64,000 bases of DNA from Bacteroidota bacterium (GTDB taxonomy: Bacteria; Bacteroidota; Ignavibacteria; Tepidaquicellales; Tepidaquicellaceae), in the NCBI GenBank assembly GCA_018266845.1, contig JAFDZO010000002.1:62001-126000 (forward strand), given 5' to 3'. The translations under genes were made by a program, and so were the position numbers. The notes under the pieces were generated by a model. The model was not told the origin of the DNA. It did not search any database and saw only the letters and a list, made by a program, of their open reading frames with translations. Below are positions 17,737 through 27,203 of the stretch, in pieces (within the stretch, counting starts at the first letter, position 1; each line of letters begins with the position of its first letter).

Positions 17737-18738
17737 TTAAAATTTCCATCCTCTTAACCTGTTTGCTCTCTCTACAAACTCAATATTAGGTCTATCATTA
17801 ATCGCTGGGGGTACAAAGATAATGGGTCGAATCAAACTTCGAAATTCTGCTAACCCTCCATCAAAACCTATTTCTCCAAACTTATTTAATTCATATTCAT
17901 TTAAAACTATTTGATAATTTTGATTAAAAGTTACAAGACCCTTGTCGTAAGCTCTATGGAATAATGCTGAAAGTGCAATACCATTAAAAGTATCGTCGGT
18001 AGAACCTTCGTAACTTACAGGTAAAATATGAGCGGCATCAACTAATTTTAATTGCATTCCACTAAATGCACATTTGTTTCCATATGCGTTTAATACTCTA
18101 GCTTTAAAACTATTATCTCTTAACTTTTTACTAACTTGTATTATTGTAGTTTGTCGGGAAGTGCTAACAGATTCTAAGGTAGTATTATTTACTTCAAACT
18201 GATTTTCAGTAACGTCTGTTAATATTTGGAAATCATTATTTGAATCTCCAAAACTGTGAAGTTGAGCTATATTTTGAATGTAAGTGACAAAAAAATCTGG
18301 TCTAAAAGCAATTGCAATTTCGTGATTACCTTTATCACACGGCGCAAAACCATTTATTAATGCTTTTCTGAGATATTCTTCACGAATCTGAATAGAAGGA
18401 GAAAATCCTAATTTTCCACGATGTTTATGGAAATCAAAACCTGCGAATACTCCTACATCTTTCCACCAACCTAAAATTAATGTTGTTTCATTTTCTCTTT
18501 GTTCAAATTCGCTTACGCCTGTAATTTGAATTCTATATTCATCTTGAGGTCTTGCTATGCCGCCCCCGTGAGTTAAATTCCAAATATATACTCTTAACAG
18601 ATAGCTTTCTTGTTCTTTATAAATTTTAATGAGAAAAGGGTGGGAAGAAGTATCCGCTACATATAAAACATTCCAACCACAATCATTTATTGATTGGGAA
18701 ATTATTTCTAATAAGTCATATTTACGATGCCTTGCCAT
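17737..18738 (-). CDS. HNH restriction endonuclease, partner of the adjacent methyltransferase
   Basis: 333 residues from the ATG at 18738. An upstream ATG at 18774 would add 12 residues lying inside the methyltransferase gene. The C-terminal HNH_2-type nuclease domain has YGNKCAFSG (C223), VDAAHILP (H237), NGIAL (N252) and FHRAYDKG (H261), an HNH catalytic layout. The N-terminal 200 residues probably recognise DNA, but I know no family for them. It overlaps the methyltransferase gene by 17 nt. Codons are more AT-rich than in flanking genes, in line with recent acquisition. Target specificity cannot be read. Confidence 0.8.
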   Translation of the reverse strand: MARHRKYDLLEIISQSINDCGWNVLYVADTSSHPFLIKIYKEQESYLLRVYIWNLTHGGGIARPQDEYRIQITGVSEFEQRENETTLILGWWKDVGVFAGFDFHKHRGKLGFSPSIQIREEYLRKALINGFAPCDKGNHEIAIAFRPDFFVTYIQNIAQLHSFGDSNNDFQILTDVTENQFEVNNTTLESVSTSRQTTIIQVSKKLRDNSFKARVLNAYGNKCAFSGMQLKLVDAAHILPVSYEGSTDDTFNGIALSALFHRAYDKGLVTFNQNYQIVLNEYELNKFGEIGFDGGLAEFRSLIRPIIFVPPAINDRPNIEFVERANRLRGWKF

Positions 18739-19651
18739 TCTGAATGATTTTATTAAAAAGACTTTCTTCTTCAAATCTTACCTTGCTCGATACTAAGTAT
18801 GGTTCACTAATTTCAAATGAAATCCAATTCCTATTTAATAGCTCTGCTGAATATCCGGTTGTATTTGAACCAGCAAATGGGTCTAAAACTAAATCTTCTT
18901 TATTGGTTAAAAATTTAATAAAAAAATCAGCAAAATCTCTTGGGAAACGAGCAGGGTGTGGCTTAAGACCTAGCTTTTTACATTGTCGAATGTAATATGA
19001 ATTACTCTCTGTATTTGCTATTTCAAGTAAATTAGGTGGAATTGCTCCTCCATTATCAGTTGCAAATTTATCTGAAATATCATGACCACTGGGTCTCATT
19101 TGAGCTTTGTAACCATTTTTGAGGAGAAGTTTCATACTTTCACTATAGGGTTTCAAAACTTTCCTATTATCTGATTTAGGATATTCGGATTTAGATAGCC
19201 ACCATACCAAATTAACTGAATCCTTAACCCGTATTCTTCTAATTGTTACCCATTCGGCAGGAGTTGGTAGTCTTGATGGATTATAGTGAAAAAATTCTTG
19301 CGCTAAGAAGAAATTTTGTTCTCTGCACATTCTCACCAATAATTCGTATTGGTAAATGCTTCTTGTTGGATGTCCAGGCAGGTAAGCGCCTCCTAGGTCG
19401 ATTACAAGAGAACCATCATTTTTAAGAATTCGATAAAATTCTGATGAAAACTCTAAAAACCAACTTATATATTCTTGTTCTTGCTTATTGCCATACTCTT
19501 TTTTCCGTGTTAATGCAAACGGTGGAGAAGTTAATATTAAGTCAATTGAATTATCACTAATTGATTTTAGCAATTCTGAACTATCACCTAAATATGCTGC
19601 CCCTTTATCAGTTTTATAATAAGGTTCTATTTTTAACAATTTGTCAATCAT
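18722..19651 (-). CDS. Type II DNA methyltransferase (beta class, N4-cytosine or N6-adenine)
   Basis: 309 residues with catalytic motif IV (TSPPFAL, residues 41-47) before the SAM-binding motif I (DPFAGSNTTG, 257-266), the order of beta-class DNA methyltransferases. SPPF rather than DPPY favours N4-cytosine methylation, and the TSPPFAL context recalls the PvuII methylase family, though that is from memory of the family. It protects host DNA from the HNH nuclease encoded downstream with overlapping reading frames. The pair interrupts the stretch between obg and surE/FkbM, which supports horizontal entry. Confidence 0.9.
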   Translation of the reverse strand: MIDKLLKIEPYYKTDKGAAYLGDSSELLKSISDNSIDLILTSPPFALTRKKEYGNKQEQEYISWFLEFSSEFYRILKNDGSLVIDLGGAYLPGHPTRSIYQYELLVRMCREQNFFLAQEFFHYNPSRLPTPAEWVTIRRIRVKDSVNLVWWLSKSEYPKSDNRKVLKPYSESMKLLLKNGYKAQMRPSGHDISDKFATDNGGAIPPNLLEIANTESNSYYIRQCKKLGLKPHPARFPRDFADFFIKFLTNKEDLVLDPFAGSNTTGYSAELLNRNWISFEISEPYLVSSKVRFEEESLFNKIIQNGKAS

Positions 19652-19695
19652 TAGTTGTAATATCCAAAAATTTTCATTAAATAAAATTGCAAAAA

Positions 19696-20715
19696 TTATA
19701 ATTCATCTTCAGCTTTTATCTCCTGTATTTTATCCCATAATAAATCTTTCAGCTTGTCTAAGCCCTCGCCGCTTACTGCTGAAATTAAAATTTTTGTTTC
19801 ATCCGTTTTCATCTTAGAGAGTTTCTTTTTCAGTTCTTCAGTGATAGCATCAATTTTTGTAAAGCAGATTATTCTCGGTTTCTTTAAAAGCTCCTCCGAA
19901 TAATTTTCAAGTTCTTTTAATAAAGTCTTATATTCTTTTAAAAATTCTTTTTTAGTCGTGGCTTCTAATAAGTTCGTAGTATCAATTAAAAATAAAAGTA
20001 TCTTCGTTCTTTCAATATGCCTTAAAAACTGAATGCCTAAGCCCTTTCCATCTGATGCTCCCTCTATAATACCCGGAATATCTGCAACAACGAATGATTC
20101 ATATTCCTTGTATCTTACAATTCCCAGATTGGGAACTAATGTTGTAAAAGGATAATCCGCTATCTTCGGTTTTGCAGCAGAAATTTTTGAAATTAAAGTT
20201 GACTTGCCTGCATTGGGAAATCCTACGAGTCCCACATCAGCAATTAGCTTTAATTCAATCACTACATCTTTTTCTTCTCCGGGCTTACCTGTTTCGCAAT
20301 ATCTCGGTGCTTGATTAGTTGGAGTCTTAAAATGATTGTTTCCTCTTCCGCCTCTTCCGCCTTTTAGCACAATTTTCGTCTCGCCGTTTTCAGTTAGGTC
20401 GGCAAGTATATCACCTGTTACCGCATCTTTTATAATGCTTCCGCACGGCACTTCAATTACTTCATCATGTCCGTCTTTGCCGGTTTTTAATCCGCCTTCC
20501 CCGTGCTTACCTCTGCCGGCTTTGTAATGCCTTTTGTATGAGAAATCAATTAAGGTTGAGAGCTGTGCATTCGCTTTGAAAATTATATCTCCGCCTTTGC
20601 CGCCATCGCCGCCGTTGGGTCCGCCTTTGGGAACGAATTTTTCTCTGCGGAAACTTACTACTCCGTTGCCGCCGTCTCCTGACTTTATGAATATTTTTGC
20701 GTGGTCTAAAAACAT
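19696..20715 (-). CDS. obg: GTPase Obg (ribosome assembly and stress)
   Basis: 339 residues. The glycine-rich Obg domain ([21 protein letters not shown], then [15 protein letters not shown]) is followed by the G domain with G1 GFPNAGKST (165-173), the G3-type DIPGI, TKID (G4) and SAVSGEGLD (G5). The E. coli-type C-terminal extension is absent, ending EIKAEDEL. Obg binds the 50S subunit. The start codon overlaps the stop of the upstream acidic protein gene by one base, so the two are co-translated. Confidence 0.96.
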   Translation of the reverse strand: MFLDHAKIFIKSGDGGNGVVSFRREKFVPKGGPNGGDGGKGGDIIFKANAQLSTLIDFSYKRHYKAGRGKHGEGGLKTGKDGHDEVIEVPCGSIIKDAVTGDILADLTENGETKIVLKGGRGGRGNNHFKTPTNQAPRYCETGKPGEEKDVVIELKLIADVGLVGFPNAGKSTLISKISAAKPKIADYPFTTLVPNLGIVRYKEYESFVVADIPGIIEGASDGKGLGIQFLRHIERTKILLFLIDTTNLLEATTKKEFLKEYKTLLKELENYSEELLKKPRIICFTKIDAITEELKKKLSKMKTDETKILISAVSGEGLDKLKDLLWDKIQEIKAEDEL

Positions 20716-21959
20716 TATTTTTCTTTACTGTTAAAATGCTCCTGCAGGGCATCAATAAATTTTACAACCTGTTTATTATAAATATTTACTTTCTGTTCGT
20801 TGAAAAGATTTTTTAAATGCGATGAAGCTTCTTTCCACGAATCTGATTTAGCAAGCTCCCTGAATGAGTTTCTCATCGCAGTCTTGCTTCCCCCGTAAAC
20901 TTTATCTCTTAATGTATTCAGTTCTTTTTCGTTGAATAATCTTTTTATCTGATATTGGTCGCCAATTTCGTTTTCATCCGATTCAGTGAAAATCTCTGTT
21001 TCTTCTTCTGATTCTTTTTCCTTCTCTTCTTTTTCTTTTGCATCACGCTCTTTTACTAAATCATCGGAATAAATATCGTACTTAGTATAGTTGATTTCTT
21101 TCTTAGGAGTTTTCTCTTCTTTGATTTCCTTTTTAGGAAGCTCAACTTCTATTTTTTCTTTCTCAATTTTTTCTTGAGGCTGTTCAGGAATTATAATCGG
21201 TTCAAACACTTCATCATCAGACTGCGCGTCAGTTTTTACTTCTTCATTGTGTTCAATTTTTTCTTCAGTTTTTTCTTCATGCTTTGTTTCGTGAGTAGTG
21301 TATTTATCGGTGAGAACTTTAATTATATCCTTGTATGAAACTAATGTGTTTTCTTTTAAGCTTGAGATTATATCAAACTTCTCTAATAAATCATTGTAGT
21401 CCTTATCCTCAAGGAAAATTTTTATGAATGAAAACGGTATTGCCGATTCAAGATTTATATCCGCTTCATTCTCATACTTCAGCTTGAATACATTCAGCAG
21501 GAAGTTTTTTATTTTTACCCCTGAAATATCCGTCGTGAGCTTATTGTATAAAACTTCATTGGTGTCATTTATTAATAACTCAACCTTGCCTTTGGAAACA
21601 TATAAATGCGTTTCTTCATCCAGGTAATTTAAAATTGTATCGGGATAAAATTTATAAAACGTAAAAACTTTCAGCTTATGTCTCAATTCGTTATCCGACT
21701 TTGATTCCATGCTTCCGTAAACATAATTTAGCATAGTCCATTTCGGTCTGATTGTATAATTAAACATCAGCTTCACGCCTTTTTCAATCAGCTCATCTAA
21801 AAAATCGTTCTCTGTAATTTCCTGCGTTTCATTAAAAATAAAATTTTTAACAAAAGGTGAAAGCTCGCTTTTGCGGACGTTATCTCTCGAAACCGGAAAC
21901 AGCCCGATTACTTTCTTTTTTTCCGAATTAATTTTTTCTCTTACAAGATTTTCAAACAT
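20715..21959 (-). CDS. Acidic protein of unknown function, in operon with obg
   Basis: 414 residues. An N-terminal folded-looking domain (about 1-230, mixed helices, [14 protein letters not shown]) is joined to a C-terminal helical domain (about 340-414, [23 protein letters not shown]). Between them is a highly charged Glu/Lys linker ([17 protein letters not shown] and [14 protein letters not shown]) that is probably disordered. No signal peptide or membrane span is present. It overlaps obg by one base, so a link to GTPase or ribosome function is plausible but is only positional inference. Confidence 0.75.
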   Translation of the reverse strand: MFENLVREKINSEKKKVIGLFPVSRDNVRKSELSPFVKNFIFNETQEITENDFLDELIEKGVKLMFNYTIRPKWTMLNYVYGSMESKSDNELRHKLKVFTFYKFYPDTILNYLDEETHLYVSKGKVELLINDTNEVLYNKLTTDISGVKIKNFLLNVFKLKYENEADINLESAIPFSFIKIFLEDKDYNDLLEKFDIISSLKENTLVSYKDIIKVLTDKYTTHETKHEEKTEEKIEHNEEVKTDAQSDDEVFEPIIIPEQPQEKIEKEKIEVELPKKEIKEEKTPKKEINYTKYDIYSDDLVKERDAKEKEEKEKESEEETEIFTESDENEIGDQYQIKRLFNEKELNTLRDKVYGGSKTAMRNSFRELAKSDSWKEASSHLKNLFNEQKVNIYNKQVVKFIDALQEHFNSKEK

Positions 21960-21990
21960 CTTTCGTTTTATCTTAACTGATTATCTTAAT

Positions 21991-22020
21991 GAAAAAGCCC
22001 GCGAGCGGGCTTAAATTTTT
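21991..22020 (-). terminator. Terminator after sdhB
   Basis: The stem AAGCCCGC (21995-22002) with GCGGGCTT (22005-22012) is read on the minus strand and followed by TTTTTC. It lies 24 nt past the sdhB stop codon and separates the sdh genes from the obg operon. Confidence 0.8.
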
Positions 22021-22043
22021 TATCAATATTGCTTATGAAATTA

Positions 22044-22754
22044 TCAAATTTCCCTTGTTGATATTTTTTTCTTTAGCTGAGAAATATGCCATGTAATATT
22101 AATTTCCTTCGGACATGCTTCAATACAATTGAAAATTGTATGGCATCTCCAGATACCGTCAGGATTATCTACTATATCCATTCTTTCATCTCCTGCATCA
22201 TCTCGTGTATCGAATGTAAATCTGTATGCTTTCAAAAGCGCAGCAGGTCCCAGATAATTTTCATTTGACCATGTAGAAGGGCATGATGTTGTGCAGCATG
22301 CGCAGAGAATACACTTAGCAGATTCAAAAAGCATCTCGGCATTTTCATTCGATTGCAGTCTTTCGCTGTTCGGCGGAGGCGGAGTTTTATTTATCAGATA
22401 CGGCTTTATCACTTCATACTTCTGGAAGAAGCTGGACATATCTACAACTAAATCCTTTATTATCGGCAGTGAAGGCAGCGGCTCAATTGTAATCGGCTTT
22501 GAAGTATTAATGTCCTTTAAAAGCAGCGAGCATGCAAGCCTGTTCTTGCCGTTTATTTTCATCCCGTCGCTTCCGCAGATTCCGTGAGCGCATGAACGTC
22601 TGAAAGTAAGAGTACCATCGTGTTTCCATTTTATCTCGTGAAGAACGTCAAGCAGACGCCAGTCTTCACTTATGCCCTTTAATGTGAAATCCTGAAAATA
22701 TGGCTGTGAATCTTTCTCAGGGTTATATCGCAAAATTTTTACTGTAATATCCAT
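22044..22754 (-). CDS. sdhB: Succinate dehydrogenase/fumarate reductase iron-sulfur subunit
   Basis: 236 residues. The [2Fe-2S] plant-type domain has RRSCAHGICGSDGMKINGK and a later cysteine in RLACSLL. The C-terminal part carries two cysteine clusters, CILCACCTTSCPSTW and CHTIFNCIEACPKEI, for [4Fe-4S] and [3Fe-4S]. It passes electrons from the flavoprotein to quinone through a membrane anchor. Here sdhA lies upstream, separated by one secreted-protein gene, and no anchor (sdhC/D) gene is visible in the window. Confidence 0.95.
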   Translation of the reverse strand: MDITVKILRYNPEKDSQPYFQDFTLKGISEDWRLLDVLHEIKWKHDGTLTFRRSCAHGICGSDGMKINGKNRLACSLLLKDINTSKPITIEPLPSLPIIKDLVVDMSSFFQKYEVIKPYLINKTPPPPNSERLQSNENAEMLFESAKCILCACCTTSCPSTWSNENYLGPAALLKAYRFTFDTRDDAGDERMDIVDNPDGIWRCHTIFNCIEACPKEINITWHISQLKKKISTREI

Positions 22755-22782
22755 TGTATGATATATTAATAATAATAATTTT

Positions 22783-23550
22783 TTATTTCAATTTATAATC
22801 TTCTTTTAAAATCTTTACAAAGCTCTCTTTATCCGGGCACTGATAAACCTTGTCAATCAACTCATATCCTTTATAAACCTCGCCTAGATAGTAATAATTT
22901 GCAGTTATTGCTGCGAGCAGTGTTTTTACCGAGCCTGCATCGGTGTTGAAACCGTCTTCTCCTTCAGGAGGACACTGGAAAGTGCTATCTCGAAAAACCT
23001 GCAAGTCCTTCATCCATTCATCAATCTGTTCGCGAAGAGGAGCAGGAAAATTTTTCGTTATGTCTAAAAACTTGCCGTCTTTAACGGTGAAAGTAACTGC
23101 CGGCGCTCTTGTTTCGGCAAAATTTGTAAACGCATAAGCGAACATCATATTCGCAGCGGCAATTTCGTACTTCTTATTGTTATCCAAATCAACAATATCA
23201 AAACCGGAATCAGCAAGATATAACGTATCGGTAATTACAAGCTTATCATATTTTATTTTTGCAGCCATTAAATAAGTGCAGCAATGCGCGCCGCCCGTGT
23301 AAGCTGCTATCAGATAAGTCTTAACGCCGTCGTTATTAAAATCTGCTTCTTTAATGTCTGTTATTCTCTCTTCAAATTCGCCTTTGAAAATAACGTCGTT
23401 TCCTTCCGTAACTTTCAGAGTCGTGGAATAATTTGTGTCAATGTATATTGCTCTGAACCTGTACTTGCCGAGCTTAACATCCATTGTGTCGCTCTGCGCA
23501 AATACTAAACTGCCGGAAAAGAAAAACAAAATTATAAGAAAATATTTCAT
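22783..23550 (-). CDS. Secreted protein of unknown function between sdhA and sdhB
   Basis: 255 residues with a signal peptide (MKYFLIILFFFSGSLVFAQ). The mature protein is beta-rich. A motif DFNNDGVKTYLIAAYTGGAH followed by CC resembles the calcium-binding turn of FG-GAP/VCBS proteins, and DLDNNKKYEIAA repeats the idea. The family is unknown to me. Its stop lies 28 nt from sdhB and its start 4 nt from sdhA, so it is part of the same transcript. This is unusual for a succinate dehydrogenase locus. Confidence 0.8.
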   Translation of the reverse strand: MKYFLIILFFFSGSLVFAQSDTMDVKLGKYRFRAIYIDTNYSTTLKVTEGNDVIFKGEFEERITDIKEADFNNDGVKTYLIAAYTGGAHCCTYLMAAKIKYDKLVITDTLYLADSGFDIVDLDNNKKYEIAAANMMFAYAFTNFAETRAPAVTFTVKDGKFLDITKNFPAPLREQIDEWMKDLQVFRDSTFQCPPEGEDGFNTDAGSVKTLLAAITANYYYLGEVYKGYELIDKVYQCPDKESFVKILKEDYKLK

Positions 23551-23554
23551 TGAA

Positions 23555-25315
23555 TTAGTACTTTCTCTCCATCGGTTTAAATCTTGTTACAACAACGGGC
23601 TTGTATTTTAAAATCGGCGCTCCGCCGTTTTCGTCCTTAAATGCAAATGTATGCTTCATCCAGTTTTCATCGTCTCTCTTCGGGAAGTCTTCTCTTGTAT
23701 GAGCTCCGCGCGATTCCTGTCTTGCATAAGCGCTGTTCACCGTTGCCTCTGCTGTTTCAAGAAGGTTGTCTAATTCAATCGCTTCGATTAAATCAGTATT
23801 GAAAACTTTTCCTTTATCCTGAATTGAAATATTTTTTGCTCTTTCCTTCAGCTCTTTTACTTTTTCGACCATTCTCTTTAAGTCAGCTTCGTTTCTGAAT
23901 ACTCCGCAATCGTTCATCATTGTATCCTGAAGTTCAGTTCTTATATCTACAACTTTTTCATTTCCGTTTTTATTAAATATATCATTGATGATTTTCTTTG
24001 ATCTTTCATCTTCGTTACCGGAAATCGGAGCGTAGTCAGCAGTCTTTATAAAATCTGTTACTGCTTTTCCTGTTCTTCTTCCAAAAACAACTAAGTCTAA
24101 CAATGAATTTGTGCCGAGTCTGTTTGCGCCGTGCACAGAAACGCATGCGCATTCACCTGCGGCATAAAGACCTTTTACAACATCGCCTTTTTCATTTAGT
24201 AAAACTTCGCCGTTTACGTTTGTTGGAATTCCGCCCATAGCATAGTGTGCTGTCGGTTGAATCGGAATCGGCTCTTTTGTCGGCTCAACGCCTAAGTATG
24301 TTCTTGCAAAGCCGGTAATTTCAGGTAACTTATCATCAATAACTTCTTTGCCTAAGTGAGATACATCAAGGTAAACAAAGTCCGTGCCGTCGCTTCCTCT
24401 TATTCCTCTTCCTTCTCTTATTTCTGAAATAATTGCGCGCGATACCATATCTCTCGGGGCTAAGTCCATAACAGTTGGAGCGTATCGCACCATGAACCTT
24501 TCGCCGTCTTTATTCTTTAAAATACCGCCTTCACCTCTTGCAGCTTCGCTGACAAGAATTCCAAGCTTCCACAAACCTGTCGGGTGGAACTGGAAGAATT
24601 CCATATCTTCAAGCGGAAGTCCGTTCTTGTAGCATAATGCAAAGCCGTCGCCTGTTCCTACGTGTGCGTTTGATGTAATTCTGAAAACTCTTCCGTAACC
24701 GCCGGTGGCAAATATAACTGCCTTAGCGTGGAAAGTGTGCAGTTCGCTTGTTGCAATATCCATTGCAACTACACCTTTGCATACTCCGTTTTCTATAAGT
24801 AAATCAGTTACAAAATATTCTGAGAAAAAGTTAACCTGATTTTTTATACATGTCTCATACAAAGTATGAAGCATTACGTGGCCTGTTCTATCGGCTGAGT
24901 AGCATGAGCGCTTTACGGGAATTCTCTTTCCGTAAGGGTCGTTTGGGTCGGCAGGTTTTGTGTGTCCGCCGAAATTTCTCTGTGCGATTTTTCCTTCTGC
25001 GTTTCTTGAAAACGGCATTCCCATGTGCTCAAGCTCCATGATGGCTCTGATGGCATCTTTGCACATTACTTCAATGCTGTCCTGGTCGCCGAGGTAGTCG
25101 CTTCCTTTTACGGTATCGAATGCATGGTTTTCCCATGAGTCATCTTCCATATTTGAAAGAGCTGCGCATACTCCGCCCTGCGCCGTGCCTGTGTGTGAAC
25201 GCGGAGGAAATACTTTTGATAGAACTGCGCAAGAATATTCTTTCGGAATTTCTACCGCTGCGCGAAGCCCCGCGCCGCCTGCGCCTATTATAACAACGTC
25301 AAAATTTTGTACCAT
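23555..25315 (-). CDS. sdhA: Succinate dehydrogenase flavoprotein subunit
   Basis: 586 residues. FAD dinucleotide-binding motif VVIIGAGGAGLRAA at the N-terminus; the covalent-FAD histidine is H41 in PRSHTGTAQGG. Substrate and active-site blocks are FHPTGLWKLGILVSEAARGEGG, QPTAHYAMGG and GECACVSVHGANRLG. SHTGTAQGG differs from the common SHTVAAQGG. It oxidises succinate to fumarate. It starts the sdhA-unknown-sdhB run; upstream lie only repeats and then the HtrA-like gene, so the membrane anchor must be elsewhere. Confidence 0.96.
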   Translation of the reverse strand: MVQNFDVVIIGAGGAGLRAAVEIPKEYSCAVLSKVFPPRSHTGTAQGGVCAALSNMEDDSWENHAFDTVKGSDYLGDQDSIEVMCKDAIRAIMELEHMGMPFSRNAEGKIAQRNFGGHTKPADPNDPYGKRIPVKRSCYSADRTGHVMLHTLYETCIKNQVNFFSEYFVTDLLIENGVCKGVVAMDIATSELHTFHAKAVIFATGGYGRVFRITSNAHVGTGDGFALCYKNGLPLEDMEFFQFHPTGLWKLGILVSEAARGEGGILKNKDGERFMVRYAPTVMDLAPRDMVSRAIISEIREGRGIRGSDGTDFVYLDVSHLGKEVIDDKLPEITGFARTYLGVEPTKEPIPIQPTAHYAMGGIPTNVNGEVLLNEKGDVVKGLYAAGECACVSVHGANRLGTNSLLDLVVFGRRTGKAVTDFIKTADYAPISGNEDERSKKIINDIFNKNGNEKVVDIRTELQDTMMNDCGVFRNEADLKRMVEKVKELKERAKNISIQDKGKVFNTDLIEAIELDNLLETAEATVNSAYARQESRGAHTREDFPKRDDENWMKHTFAFKDENGGAPILKYKPVVVTRFKPMERKY

Positions 25316-25370
25316 GATTTATAAAATTACCTTTGAATTATTTATTGAAAATTTTCTTTTGTACAAATCT

Positions 25371-25416
25371 AACCACAGAATGCACAGATATTATCTCAGA
25401 GAACACAGATAAAATT
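25371..25416. repeat. CACAGA-type intergenic repeat, copy 1
   Basis: AACCACAGAATGCACAGATA followed by TTATCTCAGAGAACACAG. It aligns with 42869-42916 with few differences. A downstream TGTGGTTT (25451-25458) can pair with AACCACAG, so this copy may be one arm of a longer inverted element. Confidence 0.6.
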
Positions 25417-25492
25417 TTATTATGAAAAATTGTTTTATTCTCTTTGTTACTGTGGTTTATATTTTTTAAAAAATTAACCTTTATGTATTTCC

Positions 25493-25557
25493 CTCGTTAC
25501 CACGCTCCCGCGTGGTAACGGTTCCCATTCGTTCCACTGCCGGAGCGTTGGAACGAG
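25493..25557. repeat. Paired hairpins, CGTTACCACGC family
   Basis: Hairpin CGTTACCACGC (25495-25505) with GCGTGGTAACG (25510-25520), then a smaller hairpin GTTCCA (25531-25536) with TGGAAC (25549-25554). An outer pair CTCGTT/AACGAG encloses both. No gene lies in this stretch between sdhA and the protease gene. Confidence 0.65.
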
Positions 25558-25576
25558 CAGGATTAACATCATAAAG

Positions 25577-27193
25577 CTACTCATCCATTTTTTTTATAGC
25601 CTTGTAAAGCTCGGATTTCTTTTTATTCTCTTCAGGTGTAGGAGCATAAACATTTTTCATATCCATATAAGAAAGTATAGCATCAAATTTTCTTCCCTCT
25701 CTTACCGCTATCATTCCCAAATAATAAAGCAGGTCAAGATTGTACGGCACGTTGCCGTAAAGATTTACCTCACGCTCATAAGCTCTCTCTAAAATGTTCT
25801 TTGCCTTTGAAAAATTTTTATACTTTTCATAGTAAATTTTTCCCAGACCGACGTAAGCATTGGTATAGCTCGAATCCCTGTTTATTACATCCGAATAAGT
25901 TTTTTCGGCTTTTTTATAATCTCCCATCTGGTCATACATAGTTGCAATAGAATATCTTATAAAAGTATCGGTTGTATCCGCCCTTAACATTTTTTCATAG
26001 AATGTAAGCGCCTTCTTATAATCTTTTGATGAAGAATATGCGCTTGCAAGAGAAGAGCTTAATGAGTTTACCAAGCTGTCTGAAGTGAATTTTTCTCTTA
26101 CAGTCTTAAATAAATCTTCCGCCTTTTGATAAGAGTCAGTCATCACATATAAATCGAGAAGGTCTTTGTATATATAGAAACTATCGGGGCGCATCTCAAT
26201 ACACTTATAGTAATAGCTTTCCGCTTTTGCAAAATTAATTTTATTTACTGAATCTTTTTTCACCGCAAAAGTATCTAAGGTTTTCATCGTATCTTTCCAT
26301 TTTGAATAATACCAGTCGTAAGTCAGCTGCGATTTTAAGTTTCCGGCTATTCTGTAATTTGAATTAAATAAGCTTTCCTCTTTTTTCCTCTGAAGCTCTT
26401 CGTTATCGGATAGATTTGTTGTATTAATTAAGGAAGCCGTTCTTTTAAAAGCGTTTATTGCCACGGCAAAGTTAAGATTGCCGTAACCCATGTAAGTATA
26501 AGTTGTGATACCTATTACTTCACCTTTTGAATTAAAAAGAGCGCCGCCGCTGTTGCCCGGCGAAATTGCCGCCGTTATCTGAATTACTTTTTCAAAAGTT
26601 TTCGTAACCGGCATATAAGTTACGGGATCGTTGAAATCAACTTTCTCGTTTGTTCTTATCGCTGCAACAATTCCCTGTGAAATTGTGTATTCAAAGCCCA
26701 ACGGACTTCCGATAGCGTAAACATCCTGCCCCTGCTTTACATCATCCGAGTTTCCGAATTTTATTGTTTGAAAATTCAGCGCGCTATCAGAGACAATTTT
26801 TAAAATTGCAAAGTCGTTTTTTTCGTCTATCAATACTATTTGAGCATAGTAAAAATTTCCGTCGCTTGTTTTTACTATTAAGCTGTCTATTCTTTCAACA
26901 ACGTGAAAGTTTGTGCCGATAAGACCGTCGTTTCTGAAAATAAATCCGCTGCCATTCAGAAGAGTTGTATCTCTTCCCGTATAAGAATAATAACTGTAGC
27001 TTTCATTGGTGTGATACCAGATAGAAACTAAAGCCGGTTTATTTTTTTCAATAATCTCCTGCGCGTTTAAATCGCCGTCCTTCGGTCCCGGAGATATTTC
27101 AGCGGTCTTTTCCTGAGCATAAATGATACCGGAGAAAAAGATAAGCAGTGCGGAAAAGGCTAAACGAATTTTACTTCTTAATTCATAATTCAT
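25577..27193 (-). CDS. HtrA/DegP-like serine protease fused to TPR repeats
   Basis: 538 residues from the ATG at 27193, which gives a proper signal peptide (LAFSALLIFFSGIIYAQ). The longer frame from 27238 overlaps the hydratase gene and is less likely. A trypsin-like domain (about 45-260) has H97 (TNFHVVE), D127 (KNDFAIL) and S215 (SPGNSGGAL). No PDZ domain follows; instead, at least four TPR units (about 320-530, for example GDYKKAEKTYSDVI) form a helical repeat tail. It is presumably a periplasmic quality-control protease with a protein-interaction tail. It follows the enoyl-CoA hydratase gene. Confidence 0.88.
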   Translation of the reverse strand: MNYELRSKIRLAFSALLIFFSGIIYAQEKTAEISPGPKDGDLNAQEIIEKNKPALVSIWYHTNESYSYYSYTGRDTTLLNGSGFIFRNDGLIGTNFHVVERIDSLIVKTSDGNFYYAQIVLIDEKNDFAILKIVSDSALNFQTIKFGNSDDVKQGQDVYAIGSPLGFEYTISQGIVAAIRTNEKVDFNDPVTYMPVTKTFEKVIQITAAISPGNSGGALFNSKGEVIGITTYTYMGYGNLNFAVAINAFKRTASLINTTNLSDNEELQRKKEESLFNSNYRIAGNLKSQLTYDWYYSKWKDTMKTLDTFAVKKDSVNKINFAKAESYYYKCIEMRPDSFYIYKDLLDLYVMTDSYQKAEDLFKTVREKFTSDSLVNSLSSSLASAYSSSKDYKKALTFYEKMLRADTTDTFIRYSIATMYDQMGDYKKAEKTYSDVINRDSSYTNAYVGLGKIYYEKYKNFSKAKNILERAYEREVNLYGNVPYNLDLLYYLGMIAVREGRKFDAILSYMDMKNVYAPTPEENKKKSELYKAIKKMDE

Positions 27194-27203
27194 AACTCTG
27201 AAT

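Noticed and set aside
25316-25576. sdhC membrane anchor gene upstream of sdhA
   Set aside because: The 261-bp gap holds only repeats and hairpins; no frame of the size of SdhC exists.
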